Made by a program: the position numbers and the translations under genes. The notes below the pieces were generated by a model. It worked only from the letters and a program-made list of their open reading frames with translations. It was not told the DNA's origin and searched no databases. Below, piece after piece: positions 1 through 11,038 of a stretch of DNA of 64,000 bases (position 1 is its first letter; each line of letters starts with the position of its first letter). Origin of the DNA: Macrophomina tecta (taxonomy: Eukaryota; Ascomycota; Dothideomycetes; Botryosphaeriales; Botryosphaeriaceae); contig JAKSGN010000022.1 of NCBI GenBank assembly GCA_024180945.1, positions 806,001 to 870,000 of the forward strand. The letters run 5' to 3'.

Positions 1-553
1 AGAACTTATAGTTATTCTTCTCTATACTACTAGCGTTATAATAGATATTACTATAACGAGTATACTCGCCGTAATACGAATACTCTAGAGTAATATAATA
101 TACTACCGCCTTACTCTTCTCCTCTAATAAAAGACAACGAGTATAAGAAATTAGTATATCTAGGCCTAGAAGATTATATAAAGAATTAATCTTTACGCTA
201 AGATACTTACGCTTAGCTTACTATATATTACGCTTACGCTTAGAAGGTATTATAGGAAATACTTATAATGAAGAGAAATAAAGAGATACAAAAAGCCTAA
301 AAAGATATAGATAAATAAATAAATCTTTAGGCTGAAGATTCTTAAAGGAGGAAATAGTATTATAAACCCCCGGAAATAAGAGCTTTATAATTCTACGAAC
401 TAGAAGCCTATATAGAAAAAAATACTATAAGGGCTAAAAATTCTTACAAGTAGTAGAGCTATATAACTAAGATACCCGTATAGAAAAACTAGCCTTAAGA
501 AAGAATGGCATATATAAATCTAAACTAGATAATAATAAAAGCCTATATAAAAA
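1..553. other. AT-rich RIP-degraded DNA, no gene recognised
   Basis: The stretch is very rich in TA steps and has stop codons in every frame, the signature left by RIP in ascomycetes. I see no recognisable protein relic. It lies just outside the left terminal repeat of TE1 and does not resemble the missing left end of the truncated TE2 sibling, which would be expected here if TE1 had inserted into that copy. Confidence 0.6.
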
Positions 554-756
554 TTACTAGAATCCACTTTCTAAATAAATTAAGGCCTTATAGGACTTCG
601 GGAATAAGATATATAAAAGTAGTTAATTATATTACCTTAAATACCTTTTAGCGGCGGCTATTTATCTACGCTATACTATTTTTCTTTTCTAGGCGGCTCG
701 AGGCCGCTACTATCCCGGAAAAGGATCTTCTTCTTACTAACTACCGTATTCTAATA
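554..756 (-). repeat. TE1 left terminal repeat (3' LTR)
   Basis: Aligns without gaps to 19,402-19,604. Both copies start TTACTAG and end CTAATA. The canonical TG...CA ends would become TA...TA by RIP, which fits. Since pol is on the minus strand, this is the 3' LTR. Confidence 0.65.
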
Positions 757-1129
757 TCTAGGCGGGTGGATTTTAATAGATCGTAATCTATTATAGTCCT
801 TAGATACGGAAAGTTAATTAGAGAGAAAATAAAAGCTAGAAAAATAAAAGAAAAGAAAAGAAAAGAAAAATAAACTCTTTATATTATTTCTTCTATCTAT
901 TATCTTCTTCTAAAGCATTATAACTTAAAAACTAAAAGAAAAAGAACTTTTTTTTTTTTTTTTTTTTTTTTTAGTAAACCCTAGACCTTCATATCGCTAT
1001 ACTAGAATTTAGAGGGTACTAATAAGAAAGAAAAGACGAAGAAAATACTTTATAGTAGAACGGAAATTTTCTTCTTCTAAATTAGTAGTTTAATTATTAT
1101 ACTTAGAACGGGTTTCCCCTTTAGAGAAA

Positions 1130-2353
1130 GAGAAAACGGTCGCTAGCGACTAGCGATTCTACTTTAAGTTTATCGTCGAAGATTAAGATAATTTTATTCG
1201 GCTTAGCTTTCTTTAGTATCTCCTAGGGTAAATAAAATTCTAGCGGTACTAAGCGTTTCTTATTTCTAGATATCTTCGGCTTCGGCTAGCGTTTCTTCTT
1301 ATTGGTATAGAAGCGCTACCGGATTATAGTACGTTAGTTAATATCGCGTTATATAGCGTGCTTATAGCGCTCTAGAAATATAAACTAAGCTTCTAGAGCT
1401 TAGAGCTCTTAAGTTAGCAAAATATCTTTTCGACCTATAAAGTATTATAATACCTCTTATATTCTATCTTTCGGGAAGATCTTTCTTATAACCTTAAAAA
1501 TTACTACGCTAAAGTTAAGAGTGCCCGTAGCGTAATCTTTAATTATAAAATTAAAGCTATTCTATAGAATATTCTTCTATAACTCGAGTCCGCTACGAAG
1601 GGCTTCGATATTATACTTTAGATAATTCTAAGTAAGTATATTTATAACTTAGCTTACGTATTTCGTAAGAGATACTAGTATCTCTTTCTAGCGCTCGATC
1701 TATACTTTTATAGCTACGAATATGGTTTATTTAACCCTCTCTAGAATTTTAGTTACTTAGGCGATTTATTAGAAGGTAACTTAGTATACAAATTCTAAAT
1801 ATCTAACGAAGGCTAGGATTTCTTCTATTCTTAGAAACTCTTTTAATTTATTATTACTCTTAGATCTAATCTTTTTTTATAGAGGCGGTATTAGGGTCTC
1901 TACTACTTTATTATTATTATTTAGATCCGAGAGGTTCTTCTTCTTAAAACGAGTAGTTAGCTTTATAATTATAGTCTTTATAGTTCTTCGTAACTTCTCT
2001 ATAAACGCCCTTTTAGTTATAATATAAATCTTATATTTCCTTACGCTCTTAATAAGAGATCTACTAGAAGAGTTGCTATTATTGTAGATAATAAGATAGT
2101 TTATAGTTAAGAAAACCGCGCTATAGATAGTAGCTTCCGCGGCCTAAAGAAAGTTCTTTTATACTTATTAATTTAGTATATACGTTGGCTTTTCTATAAT
2201 AGTAATATTTTTATCGCGGTAGACCTTACTTCTCTTTAGTATCTTAATATTAACGACGTTGCTTAGCTTTTCTATAGTAACCTTATCGGGCGGAGGAATA
2301 TTAATTACGGAGAGACGTTCTATAATATTAGTAGAATATTCCGGCGACGCCAT
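1130..2353 (-). pseudogene. RIP-damaged accessory coding relic in the 3' region of TE1
   Basis: From an ATG at 2,353 the minus strand reads 61 codons openly (start MASPEYSTNIIERLSVINI) and then continues, with a frame change, as a long Lys/Glu/Arg-rich reading frame to about 1,130. In this second part nearly all stops are TAA or TAG, as expected from RIP of CAA, CAG and TGG. A run reading KRAFIEKLRRTIKTIIIKL lies near 1,985. A TATA-like run lies about 25-40 bp before the ATG (about 2,378-2,392). It is on the same strand as TE1 pol but 2.1 kb downstream of the chromodomain, so it is not part of pol. I do not recognise the family. It could be an accessory gene of TE1 or the gag of another buried element. 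Confidence 0.4.
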
Positions 2354-4459
2354 ATTTCTAGTTAGACTAGGGTGGGCTACTATTTTATATATATTCTACT
2401 AATAGCTTTACTAATTCGGATATATTAAGGACTTTTTATCGGGTCTAAAGAGGTAGTCTTCTTTCTTATATCTAGCGAGGATCTTCTAATAAGCGGTTTT
2501 ATAAGTAATAGAAGGATTAAACCGTTCTAAATCGATTTTATGAACTAGCTTAGGCAGAAATAGTATATTAAAGTTATTATAGCTATATAGTTCTACGATC
2601 TTATAACTAGAATTATACTAGGGGCGAGTCTTCTTAGCTATTTAGATAGCGCTCTTATTTATCGATTTAATTAATAACTAAAAGCCTACGGAGCCGATAT
2701 AAACGTAGCTATTATATATACTAAAGGTTATCTTAATATTATCTAGGGATTACTAGATAAGGGCTAGCTTTCTAAGAGGCTCTATCGTAACTAAAAAACC
2801 GCTAATAGTAGTAAAATTTCTAGGCTAGAGCTCGTGTAGATATTGTAATAAGATAATTCTAGTTTAGAGTACTATACGAATAACCTAGTAGGCTAAATTA
2901 CTACTTAGAATAACGTTCTCGGGCGGAAGATTATTAGTCGTAATAATTATATTAGTATTATATAGTTTTATTAAATATAGTTTCTTATATTTCGCTATCT
3001 TCTTTTACGTTATTACCTATCGTACTACTTCTTGCGAATAGTTATTACCGAAATACTATATATTCTTCTTAGCGGGGTAGAAGGGAGGAGAGATCTTCTT
3101 ATCTATTATCTTTAGTAGCGCTATATCGGGATTAGAGGAGGTCGAGCGTATAAATACTAGTAATTTTATTAGTTATTCGGGTAGAATATTACTTTACATA
3201 CCGTAAGGGGGGTCTTAGAAAAGTTTTTAGGGGGATTTAGTTTTTTCTTTGTTAAATTCGTCTAATCTAGTATTTTATAAGATAATTCTATTTAGTAGTA
3301 CCGCTAAGACCGATCCTTTAAGATCGTAGAAGCGTAGTAACTAGAAGAGATAGTTTCGAAATATTATTTTAGTGAGGGCGAGAGAACTAACGTAGATAGC
3401 TACTAGTTCTAAATCGTTATTCGTAGAATCGGTTAATTCGAGGAAGTGGGCGAACCTTTCATTATTATAATAGAAGTCGAGAATCGCCTATAAATTAGTT
3501 TTAGAGGTAAAGGTTCGCTAAATATAGTCTAGAAAGTATTTTAGGTCATAGTACCCATTTTCTAGGTTAAGAAAGCCTAGGTAATAGTAGTTAATAAGGC
3601 GTACGATCGACCGTATAATTATTTCGTAAAGATTAAGGGGGGTGATTAGAGTAGAAGATTACTTAAGAATATTAATAGTTATCTTAACGATCGCCTTCTC
3701 TTAGGTAATAGTGCTAATTCCGATAGAAAAGTTAGTAATTACTTAGAAGATTTAGCATTTCTAGATCTTATATATAGCATCGCGCGCGGCTAGAAGTTCG
3801 AAAGAGAGGGTAGTTATAAGCTACTTATTTATTATAGTCTCATCTAGGGCGAGCTAGAAGTTAAAATACTCGGCGAGAAGCTATAGAATATTATTAAAGT
3901 TACAAAAGCTTATAGAATTATCCGCTATAAAATAATCTAGCCTTCAGACGCGGATTATATTAATAATTAAGTAAGTAATAGGGAAACGGAGCGTCTCTAA
4001 TAAGGCTAGTAAGCTAGAAAAGTAGTTACTTATATTAGTATACTAGTATCTCTAGTAGAGGAAAAAAGTATAGAAGTTAGTAATTCTATTCTCTATAAAA
4101 TCACGAGGTATAAAAGTTATAGAGCTAGTTTATAGAAAAGAGAAGAAAGAACTATAGTTAGTAATTCTTAGTAGACGTTTATAAGCGGCGATTATCGCTA
4201 TAGAATTTGTTAGATTTATTCTTTATACGTATTATTTATAGATCTATAAGGGAGGAATTTTATGTTTATATCTATTTAGGTAAAAGAACGCGTGTTAGCG
4301 CGAGAAGATCTTATTTTAATATTTACGTCGGTCTAAGCATTAGAGTAGTAATTCTAGAAGGTATATAAGCGTTTTTACTAACGCTTCCACCGAGGGTTTA
4401 ATTTCTATAGAGAAATATAATTCCGGCCTATAGTATTATTACTATACTATTTATAGTTA
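2354..4459. other. RIP-degraded DNA downstream of TE1 pol, no gene recognised
   Basis: AT-rich DNA with stops in all frames between the chromodomain relic and the accessory relic. I found no motif that I can name. Together with 757-2,353 it gives TE1 an unusually long stretch of about 3.7 kb between pol and the 3' LTR. Confidence 0.45.
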
Positions 4460-7400
4460 TTTCTATTTAGTTCTACGCCTGCCTCTAATCGGGCGGTTAG
4501 GCGCGGTAACGGGATACTTTACTTTAAAGTCTTAGATAAGCTTCTTTATATACTTTAACGCATTTTTTCCTAGTTAGCTATTATAGGCTAGTCCCTAGCC
4601 CTTCTATTATACGAGGTATTTCCGTTTTATTTTACCTCGGACCTATACTTTTCTTTTATCGAGAAGTCTTTCGATCTTATACGGCGGATCGGGCTAATCC
4701 TAGTCTATAAGGGGTTCTGGTTTAGGGTATTTCTAGTCCCTTATATAGGAATCTATACCCTTAGGGGCTGGCTCGAGCTACGTAATAGAGATAATAGAAT
4801 AAATCTTCTATATATTAGGTAATTCTAACTCGTAGGCTAGATTCCCGATTATTCTCTTAACTTTAAAAGGGCCTTAACGTTAGTAAGTAAATTTTTAGTC
4901 CGCGTATTTTTTCGTCTTATATTCTTAGTAGAGTTTTACGAATACTAAATCTTCTTTCTTTAGATAGAGGGGCTTATATTTAGTATTATAGTGGGCTTTC
5001 TAGCTTATAGCTACGAAACTAATTACCTCTTCCGCTTCTCGGCGTATAGTATTACGAAGTTACGCTCTATCTTCTAGTACTTCTATAAGGGCTAAAAGAG
5101 GGTCTAGTTTAATATTTATACTATAGAGTATTTAGTTTAGAGAGAAGCTAGTAGTAGCGCTTACCACGTTATTAAAAACGGCTTAGAGATACGAAAGAGC
5201 CTCGGTCTATTCGCAGTCTAGATTTACTATAACGTAGTACTATAATATAATCTCTACGGTTTAATTACTTCTTTCTAATTAGCTATCTACTTAGGAATAA
5301 TATGCCGTCGTAAGATAGCGTACGATTTTTATCGCTTTATAAGCTTTCTTCTAAAAGCGAAAAATAAAGCATAGATCTCGATCTATAATATAGATTCTAG
5401 AAAGTTTCTACTTATAGAAGATAATCTTCTTTATATATTAATTCGTTTATTTCTCGGCGCTCTAGTTCTTCTTATCTTTAACTAAGAGAATGGCCTTTAT
5501 AGCTTTATAGATAATAGTAAGAAGCGTATTAAAGGCGTTTTTTATTAGCGGTATTTTCGTAATAAAATCTATTATCTAGACTTCTCTTAAAATAGAAGAA
5601 TTCTAAATTAAATAGAGTTCTTTATACGGCGCGTAGCGCTTTATTATATATAATTAGTATTTTTAGTACTATACTAAGTATGCTTATAATTTCTTTATTA
5701 TATTTTTAATAAAGATCGTAGGCCTAATACGGTTATACGTTCTCTAGTATCCGCTATAATATTATTTATTATATACTATTTCGAATATCTCCTTTTTAAC
5801 TATAGAGGGGATATAAAGATAGTATCTTCTATTTTCTAGATTTATATAGTAGATTATTTTATTTCTTAGAAAGAACTATAATTTCTATATAGCCTTTAGA
5901 TTTTTATTTTTTTTTATAGTGTCTATATAAAGCGTTCTCGTAAGCTAATATAATTATACTTAGCGTTACGTGGCCTTTCTTTGTATTCTCGGGCCGTCGG
6001 TCTCGGCTATATTTTTTAATTTCGCCTAGGGGGCATTCATTAGGTTTAAAAGAAAGGTTTAGCGTTTCTACTTTCTTCTTTATATTATTATATTCGGCCG
6101 TAACGCGTTTTTTATTAGTAAATTCTTCTCTAGCGCAATTATCTTCGTAATTTTATTATCTACTTACTCTTCTTCTTTATTACTACTTTTTACTTTCGGT
6201 CTCGCGTCTTTAGTTAGCGGCGCTTTATTATTTTATACTATATATTAAGCCTCTTCTAGGGTTTTATATTCTTAATATATTTCTATTTTCTTTTATACTT
6301 ATTTCTATACTAACTTTTCTAGTTCTTCCGTATTTTTTTTATATATATTCTTCTTATTTATTTTTCTTATTCTAACTAGAATCTCTAATATTCTTTACTA
6401 GTATATATTCTTACAATATTTCTTAGTAATACACTTTTTTATCTTATCCGGTATTTCTACTATAGTAACTATAAAGATTAGTATAGGATTTAATAAATTC
6501 CTATTCTCGTTACTTATTTCTTCCCGCTTCTTAATTAGATGGCTTAGAGTATTAGGTACTAGATAGGTTCTATTAGAACGATACTATACTTTTATTATAA
6601 ATTACGAAATATACTAGCTAGCTATAACTAGCTTTAGATTTATCTTATCGGTGGCTAAGGTCGTTTATAAGTTATAATACTACGCGATAAAGATTACTAT
6701 ATAGTAATTTATAAAGAAATAGGCCTTCTTTACTAATTCTATATATAATAGGTACTTAATTTTTCGTAGCGTCTATACTATTCCTACTACTTCGAGTTTT
6801 ATTAGTTAGTACCGGGTCTCCGCTAGTTTTAATACTCTAGAAAGAAATAGAATTAGTTAGATTTTCTTATTAGGCTAGAATAGTACTCTTTCTTCTTACG
6901 TTACTAGCTTCGGGTTATTTTTAATGTAATATACTAACGCTCCGATTTCCTACTTAGATATATTAATATCGATATATAACCGCCTATTAGAATCGTAGTA
7001 TATAAGCTATAGAGAATCTTTTAGATATTTTCTTATTATATTATATGCCGCTATACGATTTTCTAATAGAATTACCTTAGTTCGCTTAGTATATATCTTT
7101 CTAGCGTTTTCTTTCTTCGGACTCGCTCTTAATAAGGCGGTCTTATAATCCGTTAAAGGTTTAATAATTATAGCGTAGTAGGGGATTTTCGATTATAAAA
7201 ATTCTATAGCGCCGATCTAGTATTTAAGTTACTTTAATATTTCTAGAAAGAATATCTCTACTAGTACTTTAGTTCTCTCTTATGTAGAATCTAGTCTAAA
7301 CGCGTCTATTCTTTATTCGAGGAGCATTATATATAGGTATTCGATAAAACTCTTAGTTAAAAATAAGCTAATACCTATACTATCTAGTTTACTAAAAACT

Positions 7401-9000
7401 TAATTTAGGTAATCTAAGTACTCTTCTAGAATACGGCTAAATATCGTTATATCGTTAATATAGGCGCGATAAAATTCTTAAAAGTCTCTTAGAATCGTGT
7501 CTAGCTAGCGCTAAACGTATTAGACTAAGTTAATATATTCTATTAAGGCTACGTTAAATGATTTCTAGCCTTAATATAAATTTATTATTAGCTTATAATA
7601 ATTCTCCTTCCGGACTCTTTATTAGTAGAAGAATAATATCGTATTTATAACTATAATAAATTTCTTTTTCTTAATTATAGAGATAATATCGTCTTATTTT
7701 AGTAGAAAATAGAAATTCTTTTAGAATATTTTATTTAAGCTACGGATATTAACTACTACTTATAGTTTCTCAATCTATTTACTATCTTTAAAGATCTATC
7801 TCTATACTATAAAGACTAGAAATTTAAAAACAGTATAGCCGCTTATCTAGTTAAGCTTTCCTTAATTATATAGCCTACTAAAGATTTTATTAACTATCTC
7901 TTTATCTCTAACGCTAAGTAGATAGATCTTAGTAGTAAGCTTTATATTTTTCTACTCTTTTTTTAAAGAAATAGGTATATATTCTTCTTCTAGAATACGG
8001 ACGTAAGCTAACTTCTTATTCTAGAGATCTAGATATTTTTTTATTATCTTATAGTATTTTCTTATCGTCTCTTAATTATTGTAGATAGTAATCCCGTTCT
8101 TAAGATAAGTTTTTATTTCTAAGGGGATTACATCGGCATCTAGTACTACTATACTATAGTTATAGCTTTTAACGTCGTATAATCGTATTACTTATCTATT
8201 AATTATAGTCTCGAGAGGCTTATTTTTTAGTACTTATACCGGTTCCTAACTATTATTTTTTAGCTACACGGCTTTCGTTTCGGTATTAATAATATATGCG
8301 TATACTAATAACTAGGCTTAATTCTTACCTCTATACTCTTCGTATCGCGGAATAAATTCGAAATCCTGTTACTTAGAAAGGGCTTTTATAAATTTTACTA
8401 TTACTAGCGTTAGAGATAGTAGCGGAATTATTATATCTTTTACTACTCTTATTTTTATTTCTTTAATTATTTCTTTAGAGTAATTCTTAATTTCTATAGA
8501 TACTTCTATATTTTAGTAGTATATTAAGCGTAAGTAGCTTCGCGTAGGGTCGATTATAATATTCTTAGAGCCGATTACGTCTATTCTTAAGAGAAGCGTA
8601 TTATAGTAGTCTAAAACGATATAAATTTCTCTAGTAAATATTATATTTACCTACGTTCTATTCTTCTATGTGCAGAAAATAAAGCGTATTAGAACGTACT
8701 AATTATATAGCACCTAATTACTTTAGAATTCTTCGACTCTAACGCTTCGTTCTATAGTTAGGATTTAGTAACTCGCTCCCGAGTTTTTAAGAAACTATTT
8801 ATTAGTAATAAATATTATATAGCCTATATTCGCTATAGATTCGACCTTCTTATCGCTATTACTAAGACGTACTTATACTACTACGTATAACTAACTTCTA
8901 TAGGCCTTTTTAGTATCTAGTTCTATTCTAGCTACTAATTATACGGTTTTCGTAATCTCCGCTAGGGCTTAATCTAGTCTTAGAGTAGTATTGGGCTTCT
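4460..9000 (-). pseudogene. TE1 pol relic (RT ... chromodomain)
   Basis: On the minus strand at about 7,395-7,570 the reading RDF*EFYRAYINDITIF is a RIP-altered Gypsy reverse transcriptase box (normally FVRAY-I-D-D-I-V-I-F), with the first catalytic Asp changed to Asn and stops where Gln or Trp codons are expected. At about 4,460-4,642 the reading GKIKRKYLV**KG*G, followed by a segment ending LI*DF, matches the chromodomain pattern seen at the C terminus of chromoviral integrases, followed by a basic tail. Protease, RNase H and the integrase core should lie between and upstream but I did not resolve them. The upstream limit is a guess. The gene is dead. Confidence 0.65.
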
Positions 9001-9447
9001 TAATATTAGTTAAATTAACTAAGCCTTTAGCGATGGGCTTTATCTTTTTTAGGTTAGAATACTCTTCTCTAATATAAGTATATAACTTATTTCTTATTAG
9101 CTAAGTAGATTTATATATTAAGTATTAGTATTCATCTTTCTTTATTATTTCTTATAGCTTAGATAGTAGTTTTAATAGTTTCTTATTATCTATAGTAGGG
9201 TCTAATTCCGGTATTATAAAGTTAGTAGATAGGATTACTAGAGACGGAATAGTTCTAAAAAACCTAATATATATTAATAAGTTAAATTTTTTCGTATCTC
9301 TTTTGGGTTCTTTTTCGGTAGATAACTCTCTTATAATTTTAACTTTAGAGTCTATTTTTAGTTCTATTTTATACGCGTAGGCCTTCTTTTTAAAATTTAT
9401 AGTATAATTCTTCTCGTTCTTCTTAGCTCTTCGGTCTCGATCTCTAG

Positions 9448-9452
9448 TATAA
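9448..9452. repeat. TE2 target-site duplication, left copy (TATAA)
   Basis: TATAA directly precedes the left LTR and is repeated directly after the right LTR at 16,630-16,634. Five bases is the usual length for Ty3/Gypsy integrases. Confidence 0.9.
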
Positions 9453-9645
9453 TGTGAGCAAGTGGGCTGGTTATAAGCAGGGAGCCTTCAGAAGAGTCGT
9501 ATATTCTCAGGTGCGAATCCTTAGTAGTGCAGGATTCACCCCTTGGTGGCGTTATATACTGGGGGCCCGTGCGTAGCACGTGATAAGCACGTGGAACGCA
9601 CGGTATAAGCACCCTAAGGGTATGCCAGGGCCTATTGTCCTGACA
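9453..9645 (-). repeat. TE2 3' LTR (193 bp)
   Basis: Base-for-base identical to 16,437-16,629 by eye. Read on the minus strand it starts TGTCAGGACA and ends GCTCACA. It contains an imperfect hairpin around 9,511-9,540. Confidence 0.93.
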
Positions 9646-9659
9646 CTGCCCCCCCCTCT
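9646..9659 (-). other. TE2 polypurine tract
   Basis: On the element's sense strand AGAGGGGGGGGCAG ends directly at the 3' LTR. This is the normal place for the RNase H-resistant primer of plus-strand DNA synthesis, and it confirms the minus orientation of the element. Confidence 0.8.
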
Positions 9660-10100
9660 AGTAGGAATCGCCCCGATTCCTATTGGAAGGTATTGTGTTG
9701 GTGCCTCGTTAAAAAACCTTTGGTGAGGAAAAAGAGTGCACCCAATTACTATACAGGACGTAGTATTGTGCATCAGCTGCAGGCGTTGCGTAGCAAGGCG
9801 AATTAGCCTTGTTGCGTGGCCGTTGCTGCGAACAATGAACAAAGAACAATAAATCAATGGAAAAACAAGGAAATGTGTCGCCAAGCGGTTGTTGGCAATG
9901 CCAGCGGCATGCCATACACACGGAAAACGCAGGTGATGGTGCGTTGGCGCGGTTTTTTCTTTGTTGTTGGGTATTGTTGCTATTGAGGACAATAGGAGTT
10001 GGCCTTATGCGACAATGCCAGCGAATACACCAATTGGTGACTCACGCGTGCCAACAATGCTCATGGGGCACGAGGTCGTTTTTTCGACAGCTTTGATGGG

Positions 10101-10108
10101 TATAATAA
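10101..10108 (+). promoter_or_regulatory. TATA-like box of the TE2 antisense gene
   Basis: TATAATAA lies 117 bp before the ATG at 10,225, followed by a pyrimidine- and CAA-rich leader typical of fungal 5' UTRs. Nothing else in this gene-free 580-bp stretch (9,660-10,224) is recognised. Confidence 0.4.
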
Positions 10109-10224
10109 CCCCCCGTACCCCCCCAGATTTTCGTGGTTCAGATCCAGCTTCCCTTCTTCAACCAAAACGTCTTCAACTAACATCAACCCTTTTTGTTACT
10201 CCTTCCTCCCAAACAACTATCACC

Positions 10225-10997
10225 ATGCAGACCCCTTCCGGCTTCGTTTGCTCGGGTTACTCCTACGATGAGCTTCCGCAGACGCCCATCACGGGTGATG
10301 TGGTGAAGCTTCTCCCTCATCTTCAGCCGCAGCCTGGTTTGGTGGTGGTGTGCTGCATGCGTTGCGTGCGCTACTGGGGCACGATGCGCCACCGCGAGGG
10401 CAAAGCATGGGTTGATTTTACGCCTGCGGAGCTTCTTGGGGGGCTTCGCCAGATCTGCTTCAAGGATCCACCCCATGCCAAGTGCAATCGGTGTGCGAAG
10501 AGTGGTCATGAATGTGCTCCGGTAAGCATGCTTTTCCCCTGCTTTCCTCATGCTTTCCGCATGCTTTTATGCTGCTTGTGCTCGTTGCTAACAATAAAAT
10601 TTGTTTTTAGGTTCCCCCTCAATTCCGCCGTGCTGCCAATTTGCTGTCGTTCTGTTACGACAGCTTCGATGGCGCTCCCGATGAGGAGGTGCTGGAGTTC
10701 ATGGAGGAGGACGTGCTTGCGCTGTGCAAGTACGCCGGTGCGTTGGGAGAGGCGGTGTCGGCATACGAGAAGCAGGAGGCGAAGGAGATTGCGGCTGCTG
10801 GCGGCCGCAGCAACTGGCAGCATGCGCGCAACATATCGCGCTCGGAGAATTGGCAGCGTCATCAGGCTGGACTGGGTGGGGTTGGCTTAATGAAGCCAAC
10901 CAACGAAGTGGTGGACGAGGAGTTTGAGGATAAGTGCTTTGCGAGGATGTCCAATGCGGACAAGAGGTGGTTTTGGTATGGCTCGAATGTAAAGTAG
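10225..10997 (+). CDS. Antisense spliced accessory gene of TE2, Cys-rich protein of unknown function
   Basis: Two exons, 10,225-10,521 and 10,611-10,997, encode 227 residues. The intron (10,522-10,610, 89 bp) has GTAAGC, a TGCTAAC branch point and TTTTTAG, and is phase 0. Exon 1 carries closely spaced cysteines: CCMRC near residue 42, then CNRC and a further Cys (CNRCAKSGHEC) near residues 87-97, a possible zinc-binding module. Exon 2 has an acidic helix-like stretch (DEEVLEFMEEDVLALC) and a basic, aromatic C terminus ending WFWYGSNVK. It is transcribed against gag-pol, and its stop lies 41 bp from the pol stop. The start has CACC before ATG. The same region is present but RIP-destroyed in the sibling copy (about 19,950-20,790). 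Family unknown; nucleic-acid binding is only a guess from the cysteines. Transcription is inferred from the splice signals. Confidence 0.7.
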
Positions 10998-11038
10998 ATG
11001 CTCCTTTGGGGCCCTTCTTCATGAATCAAGCATTTCCC

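Noticed and set aside
9646..9659. tRNA primer-binding site beside the left LTR
   Set aside because: gag and pol are on the minus strand, so this side is the 3' end; the G-run is the polypurine tract.
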